From the NCBI GenBank assembly GCA_052389435.1, contig JBQTIB010000026.1, positions 1 through 7,830 of the forward strand: a DNA stretch of 7,830 nucleotides, in the 5' to 3' direction. The stretch comes from JBQTKD01 sp052389435 (lineage in GTDB: Bacteria > Actinomycetota > Actinomycetes > Sporichthyales > Sporichthyaceae). Below, in pieces: positions 5,353 to 7,830 of this stretch (position 1 is the stretch's first letter; the number at the start of each line of letters is the position of its first letter). The notes below the pieces were generated by a model, which did no database searches, had not been told where the DNA came from, and was given only the letters and a program-made list of their open reading frames with translations. The translations under genes were made by a program, and so were the position numbers.

Positions 5353-6141
5353 GTGACCCAGTCCGCCACACCCGTGCCGGAGGACGTAGGCCGCCTGTAC
5401 GACGCCTTCCTCGGCACCGGGCCGATGGAGTTCCAGAACCTGCACTTCGGCTACTGGACCGCCGCCGCAGAGCCGTTCGCGGACGCGACCGATCGGCTCT
5501 CGGACATGGTGATCGAGCGGCTCGGCGCTGGCACGGGAGACCGAGTGCTGGACGTCGGGTGCGGGGTCGGTGGCCCCGCGCTGCGCCTGGCCCGGCTCAC
5601 CGGGGCCGAGGTCGTCGGGATCAGCGTGAGCCGTCGCCAGGTCGAGCGCGCGAACGCGGCGGCGGCCGAGGCCGGCCTCGCCCGTCGGGTGAGCTTCGCC
5701 CACGCCGACGCGACCGCCCTGGACTTCGCGCCGAACTCCTTCGACGCGGTCTTCGCGCTCGAGTCGATGATCCACATGCCGGACCGCGGCCAGGTCCTGG
5801 CCCAGATCGCCCGGGTCCTGCGCCCGGGCGGACGCCTGGTCCTGACCGACTTCTTCCAGCGCTCGCCCATGTCCGAGCAGGACGCCGCCGAGGCGATGAG
5901 CGGCGCGATGATGACCCACGCCGACCGCGCGCGGTACCCCGAGTGGGCCGACGCCGCGGGCCTGGAGATCGTCGAGGACCTCGACGTCACCGAGCACGTG
6001 GTCCGCCCGACCTACCTGGAGTTCGCCCGCCTGGCCCGCGAGGCGGGCGCCCCGGACGCGGAGGCCGGCTGGACCAAGCTCGCCGACACGCCCCAACTCG
6101 GCTACCTGCTGCTCACGGCACGCCGCTCCACTACGGCGTAG
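5353..6141 (+). CDS. SAM-dependent class I methyltransferase
   Basis: The product has 262 residues and the Rossmann-fold methyltransferase motif set: motif I VLDVGCGVGGPALRLA (65-80), an acidic-position strand VVGISVS (88-94), motif II region FAHADATALDF (115-125), the partner strand VFALESMIHMPD (133-144) and VLRPGGRLVLTDFF (155-168). An N-terminal LHFGYW (30-35) is typical of the small-molecule O-/C-methyltransferases related to erythromycin EryG, rifamycin O-methyltransferase and sterol methyltransferases. This suggests a natural-product or lipid-like acceptor, but the substrate cannot be read. GTG at 5353 is chosen because GAGAGGA stands five bases upstream. An in-frame ATG at 5275 would add an Arg/Pro-rich, non-family tail. 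It diverges from the tautomerase operon (174-base gap) and converges on the LLM gene. No biosynthetic neighbours are visible. Confidence 0.88.
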   Translation: MTQSATPVPEDVGRLYDAFLGTGPMEFQNLHFGYWTAAAEPFADATDRLSDMVIERLGAGTGDRVLDVGCGVGGPALRLARLTGAEVVGISVSRRQVERANAAAAEAGLARRVSFAHADATALDFAPNSFDAVFALESMIHMPDRGQVLAQIARVLRPGGRLVLTDFFQRSPMSEQDAAEAMSGAMMTHADRARYPEWADAAGLEIVEDLDVTEHVVRPTYLEFARLAREAGAPDAEAGWTKLADTPQLGYLLLTARRSTTA

Positions 6142-6145
6142 GTAC

Positions 6146-6177
6146 GCGGGTGTCGCCCGCCTTCGATAGGCGCCTAG
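6146..6177. terminator. Weak hairpins between convergent genes
   Basis: The 52-base gap between the methyltransferase stop and the LLM stop holds GCGGG / CCCGC (6146-6150 with 6156-6160, five-base loop) and a perfect 10-base palindrome TAGGCGCCTA (6167-6176). Neither is followed by a T-tract. Position between convergent genes suggests a terminator region, with low certainty. Confidence 0.25.
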
Positions 6178-6193
6178 GTCCGCCGGAGTGGGG

Positions 6194-7135
6194 TCAGACC
6201 TCGCCCAGCGCCCCGGCGAGATCGGCCCAGGCCGCGCACAGGCCGCCCGCGCCGTCGGTTCCGAGGAACTGCACACCCACGTGGTCCGCGCCCGCGGCCA
6301 GCTGCTCGCGGATGCGGTTGGCCACCACGGCCGGGGGACCGTAGGCGACGAGAGCGTCGACGAGGCGGTCCGAGCCGCCGCCGGCGAGGTCGTCGTCGGT
6401 GAACCCGAGGCGCTTGAACTTGTTCACGTTGTACGGGGTGCTCAGGTAGAAGCCGACGTGCGCGCGGGCTGCGTCGCGGGCCGCGGCGCCTTCGCCGATC
6501 ACCACGGCCTGCTCGACGGCGAGGAACGGTTCCGCGCCGACCTGCTCTCGCACCCGCGCCGTGTGCTCGACGGTGACCAGGTAGGTGTGCAGCCCAGCCG
6601 TGCGGTCGGCCCCGAACTGGCACATCCTCGGCCCGTACGCGGCGACGACGATCGGCGGCGGGGTGTTCGGCGGCGGGAACGAGGTCGACGCCTGAGCGAG
6701 CCCGTCGAGAAAGGCGCCGAGCAGGGCGAACGGGTCGCCGTCGGGGAACGGGCCCACACCGAGGCCGAGGACGTGACGGCCCGGGTAGGCGTCGGCCAGG
6801 GTCATGGCGCCCGCGGCCGCCGCGGTGGCGCTGTACCTGTCGGTGCGCAGGATCCCGTTCGCGGCGACCATCCGCTCGGTCGCGCCGAGGATCAGGCCCG
6901 CCTGCGTCAGGGCGTCGCGCCCGAACAGCTCCGGAAACCAGACGGTGCCGACGCCTTCCTTCTCCAGCAGCTCCAGCGTCGGGCGCACCGCGGCCCAGGG
7001 CTGGACGTCGAAGTCGAAGGTCCACAGCCCGACGCGCCCGAGGCGGGCCCTGTCCAGGGCCGCGGCGAAGTGGGCGCGCTGGCCGCGGAATGGGTTGACC
7101 TCGTCTTCGGAGGAGGCGAGGGGCTGAGTGCTCAT
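6194..7135 (-). CDS. LLM-class F420-dependent oxidoreductase
   Basis: The product has 313 residues of the bacterial luciferase-like TIM-barrel superfamily, with features of the actinobacterial groups that use coenzyme F420. Seen in order are RLGRVGLWTF (31-40), VRPTLELLEKEGVGTVWFPEL (50-70), a strand after LGATERMVAANGIL (83-96), AMTLADAYPGRHVLGLGVGP (110-129), the typical phosphate-side loop, then PPIVVAAYGPRMCQFGADRTAGLHTYLVTVEHT (160-192), where the family reads 'pvilAAlGPrMlrlAae.adGahpylvtpeht'. This is close to what I recall of the MSMEG_4141-like (TIGR03620) subgroup; that assignment needs a profile search. The ATG at 7135 has GAGGTGG seven bases upstream. The conventional spacer between residues 130 and 155 is short relative to many relatives. 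Expected role: hydride transfer between F420 and an unknown alcohol, ketone or enone. Confidence 0.88.
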   Translation of the reverse strand: MSTQPLASSEDEVNPFRGQRAHFAAALDRARLGRVGLWTFDFDVQPWAAVRPTLELLEKEGVGTVWFPELFGRDALTQAGLILGATERMVAANGILRTDRYSATAAAAGAMTLADAYPGRHVLGLGVGPFPDGDPFALLGAFLDGLAQASTSFPPPNTPPPIVVAAYGPRMCQFGADRTAGLHTYLVTVEHTARVREQVGAEPFLAVEQAVVIGEGAAARDAARAHVGFYLSTPYNVNKFKRLGFTDDDLAGGGSDRLVDALVAYGPPAVVANRIREQLAAGADHVGVQFLGTDGAGGLCAAWADLAGALGEV

Positions 7136-7163
7136 CCGGGGACCACCTCGGTGTCGTCGTCGG

Positions 7164-7183
7164 GGATCGCGGCGATGCTAGCC
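7164..7183 (-). promoter_or_regulatory. Putative promoter -10 region of the LLM oxidoreductase gene
   Basis: On the minus strand, GGCTAGCATCG is followed after four bases by GATCC, with TAGCAT (7180-7175) as the TANNNT element, about 40 bases before the ATG. The block differs by one base in its first eleven from the one before the tautomerase gene. Confidence 0.4.
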
Positions 7184-7211
7184 ACCCCACCACCAGGGCG
7201 CGGACTGCCGA

Positions 7212-7289
7212 CTTCACTCGCTCGGGTGTCGCTCCACGCGCCAGGCGCCTCGGTCCCTGGCGCGTGAGGCGGCACTACGACGAGTGAAG
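7212..7289. repeat. 78-base symmetric palindromic element
   Basis: Outer arms CTTCACTCG (7212-7220) and CGAGTGAAG (7281-7289) are perfect complements. Inner arms CACGCGCCAGG (7235-7245) and CCTGGCGCGTG (7256-7266) are also perfect, around a ten-base loop. The two intervening stretches are both 14 bases and partly complementary. The whole can fold as one long interrupted hairpin. It lies between the LLM promoter region and the tRNA terminator, and looks like a REP- or MITE-like intergenic repeat. It has no T-tract, so it is not an ordinary terminator. Confidence 0.6.
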
Positions 7290-7295
7290 CGGACC

Positions 7296-7330
7296 AAAAA
7301 GCACTCAGGACCCTCCGGAGAGGGCCCTGA
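7296..7330 (-). terminator. Rho-independent terminator of the tRNA-Pro gene
   Basis: On the minus strand an 11-pair stem (TCAGGGCCCTC with GAGGGTCCTGA, one G-T pair; 7330-7320 and 7315-7305) with loop TCCG is followed by GTGC and TTTTT (7300-7296). It begins ten bases past the tRNA 3' end. Because it follows the 3' remnant, it marks the original chromosomal flank of the disrupted tRNA gene. Confidence 0.8.
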
Positions 7331-7339
7331 CCTGCGTTG

Positions 7340-7383
7340 TCGGGGTAGCGGGATTTGAACCCACGACCTCTTCGTCCCGAACG
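7340..7383 (-). tRNA. tRNA-Pro(CGG) 3' fragment, attachment site of the integrated element
   Basis: On the minus strand the sequence runs from the anticodon loop to the discriminator base. The anticodon loop TTCGGGA (7381-7375) has anticodon CGG. It is followed by the 3' anticodon stem CGAAG, variable loop, T-arm GTGGG-TTCAAAT-CCCGC, the acceptor 3' strand TACCCCG (7347-7341) and A73 (7340); CCA is not encoded. The matching 5' parts are absent: no CGGGGTA acceptor strand, no D-arm, and the 5' anticodon stem should be CTTCG but matches only at its last two bases (7383-7382). Homology therefore stops at about 7383. This is the pattern left when a tyrosine integrase recombines inside the 3' half of a tRNA gene: a displaced 3' remnant here, and a restored complete tRNA at the far end of the element. 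The remnant itself cannot yield a functional tRNA. Confidence 0.85.
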
Positions 7384-7429
7384 CGATAACCAGGTTCAAG
7401 TTAGGCCAGCGGCGTTCTCGGTCCGACGG

Positions 7430-7435
7430 TATAAT
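7430..7435 (+). promoter_or_regulatory. Consensus -10 box (TATAAT) upstream of the integrase
   Basis: A perfect TATAAT stands 85 bases before the integrase ATG, unusual in such GC-rich DNA. No good -35 hexamer is found 16-18 bases upstream. A start near 7442 would give an ~80-base leader that crosses the TGYGGAC repeats, and would begin at or near the GTG of a 27-codon frame that overlaps the integrase start. Confidence 0.45.
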
Positions 7436-7440
7436 CGCAG

Positions 7441-7524
7441 GTGAGAGGGCATTCGACGTCCACAGCGGTCCGCACGAATCCAGGCGCGTCCGGCGCGCTG
7501 TGCGGACAGATTGCGGACAAATGA
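7441..7524 (+). CDS. Possible 27-residue leader peptide overlapping the integrase start
   Basis: GTG at 7441, five bases after TATAAT, opens a 27-codon frame (MRGHSTSTAVRTNPG...) whose TGA at 7522-7524 overlaps the integrase ATG as ATGA. The overlap suggests translational coupling of the kind seen between excisionase or leader genes and integrase. The peptide resembles nothing I know, is too short for an excisionase and has no ribosome site, so it could be chance. Confidence 0.25.
   Translation: MRGHSTSTAVRTNPGASGALCGQIADK
7459..7518. repeat. Four TGYGGAC sites, candidate integrase arm sites
   Basis: TGTGGAC and TGCGGAC occur on the minus strand (7465-7459 and 7474-7468), and TGCGGAC occurs twice on the plus strand (7501-7507 and 7512-7518, each followed by A). 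Pairs are spaced 9 and 11 bases and face each other. Such clustered short repeats beside an attachment core resemble arm-type binding sites for integrase or excisionase, or operators of a repressor. Confidence 0.4.
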
Positions 7525-7830
7525 TCTTGATCGAGAGGCGATGCGTGGGTTGGGTCAAGGCGCGAACGGGCCCGGGTGGCGGGACGCGGTACACCGCTAT
7601 GTATCGCGACGTGCGAGGCGAGGAGCGCTCGGCCGGTACCTACCGGAATGAGCGGGAGGCAGTGCGTGCGTGGCATCGCGCTGAGGAGGCGATGGCGCAG
7701 GGGCGCGTCGGCGACCCGAAGCGAGGTCGGCAGACGCTGTCGCACTATGCGCAGATTGAGTGGTTCCCCAACCACCTGATCGAGGCCACGACCCGCGAGA
7801 AGTACCGCTACCTGCTGGACCGGTACGTCC
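7521..7830 (+). CDS. int: Tyrosine site-specific integrase, N-terminal part (runs off window)
   Basis: The 103 codons present encode the N-terminal third of a phage/ICE-type tyrosine integrase. Residues 22-62 (TRYTAMYRDVRGEERSAGTY, then REAVRAWHRAEEAMAQGR) have the three-strand-plus-helix pattern of the AP2-like arm-binding domain found in actinobacterial integrases ('RYRDPxGRxRSxTFxxKxxAExW'). After GDPKRGRQTL, residues 73-103 (LSHYAQIEWFPNHLIEATTREKYRYLLDRYV) begin the SAM-like core-binding domain. The catalytic Arg-His-Arg-Tyr domain lies outside the window and cannot be checked. ATG at 7521 is chosen because it gives a usual-length N-terminus; GTG at 7545 is an alternative, and the ribosome site is weak. 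The protein would catalyse integration and excision at the adjacent tRNA-Pro site. Confidence 0.85.
   Translation, partial: MILIERRCVGWVKARTGPGGGTRYTAMYRDVRGEERSAGTYRNEREAVRAWHRAEEAMAQGRVGDPKRGRQTLSHYAQIEWFPNHLIEATTREKYRYLLDRYV

Larger units (their letters stand above)
7384..7830 (+). mobile_element. End of a tRNA-integrated element (prophage, ICE or genomic island)
   Basis: Foreign sequence begins where tRNA homology ends and contains a tyrosine integrase gene reading away from the junction. Between lie short repeats of the form TGYGGAC and a TATAAT box. The element continues to the right of the window, so its type, size and cargo cannot be told. The far border should carry a copy of the 44-base tRNA 3' half. 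Confidence 0.8.

Noticed and set aside
4783..6276. 497-codon minus-strand frame that contains the tautomerase
   Set aside because: Only the last 131 codons read as a protein family. The rest is antisense to the methyltransferase, and the tautomerase needs Pro directly after its start.
6188..7267. 359-codon plus-strand frame antisense to the LLM gene
   Set aside because: It has Arg/Val/Gly-rich shadow composition; the minus strand encodes a clear LLM protein throughout.
7340..7430. Complete tRNA gene on the minus strand
   Set aside because: No 5' acceptor strand complementary to TACCCCG, no D-arm, and only two of five bases of the 5' anticodon stem are present.
1..7830. CRISPR array or other regularly spaced repeat array
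   Set aside because: No repeat of 20 or more bases recurs at regular spacing anywhere in the window.

Overview
The window is very GC-rich, uses GTG starts freely and has near-saturated G/C at third codon positions. It encodes two flavin/deazaflavin-type oxidoreductases of the kinds expanded in F420-making actinobacteria, and a tRNA-Pro 3' half of actinobacterial type. It is best read as chromosome of a high-GC actinomycete (a Pseudonocardiales-like genus would fit, but the sequence alone does not fix the genus), ending at the border of an integrated mobile element.

Layout. 1-319 is a gene-poor stretch: a possible last few codons of an upstream gene, small hairpins, a repeat motif and a G-rich tract with a G-quadruplex pattern. 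An azoreductase (azoR, 320-943, +) follows and ends at a terminator hairpin. Three genes then lie on the minus strand, transcribed from 2611 down to 994: a deazaflavin-dependent (DDN-type) nitroreductase, a small protein of the family usually labelled 'ADP-ribosylation/crystallin J1', and a barstar-fold protein with a long N-terminal extension. At 2846-3368 (+) there is a Phd/YefM antitoxin gene followed, with a 4-base overlap, by a RelE/ParE-type toxin gene broken by a one-base frameshift. A minus-strand run from 5178 to 3396 holds a tautomerase, a DapA-like aldolase and an unknown protein with a Cys/His C-terminal motif. A SAM-dependent methyltransferase (5353-6141, +) diverges from it, and a luciferase-like (LLM) F420-dependent oxidoreductase (6194-7135, -) converges on the methyltransferase.

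Right end. Upstream of the LLM gene sits a 78-base symmetric palindromic structure. Next to it is a Rho-independent terminator belonging to a minus-strand tRNA-Pro(CGG) gene, of which only the 3' half survives. Sequence directly beyond the anticodon loop is unrelated to a tRNA and leads, through a short-repeat-rich region, into the N-terminal part of a tyrosine integrase that runs off the window. This is the classic junction of an integrative element inserted in a tRNA gene; its cargo lies beyond 7830.

How the genes fit together. The chromosomal part is a loose collection of small redox and detoxification enzymes (azoreductase, DDN, LLM, tautomerase/aldolase, methyltransferase) interleaved with toxin/immunity-type genes (barstar-like, a decayed toxin-antitoxin pair), which is typical of accessory-rich chromosome. 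I see no complete new defence or biosynthetic system. The most informative features are the tRNA/integrase junction, the decayed toxin-antitoxin pair and the divergent barstar-like protein.
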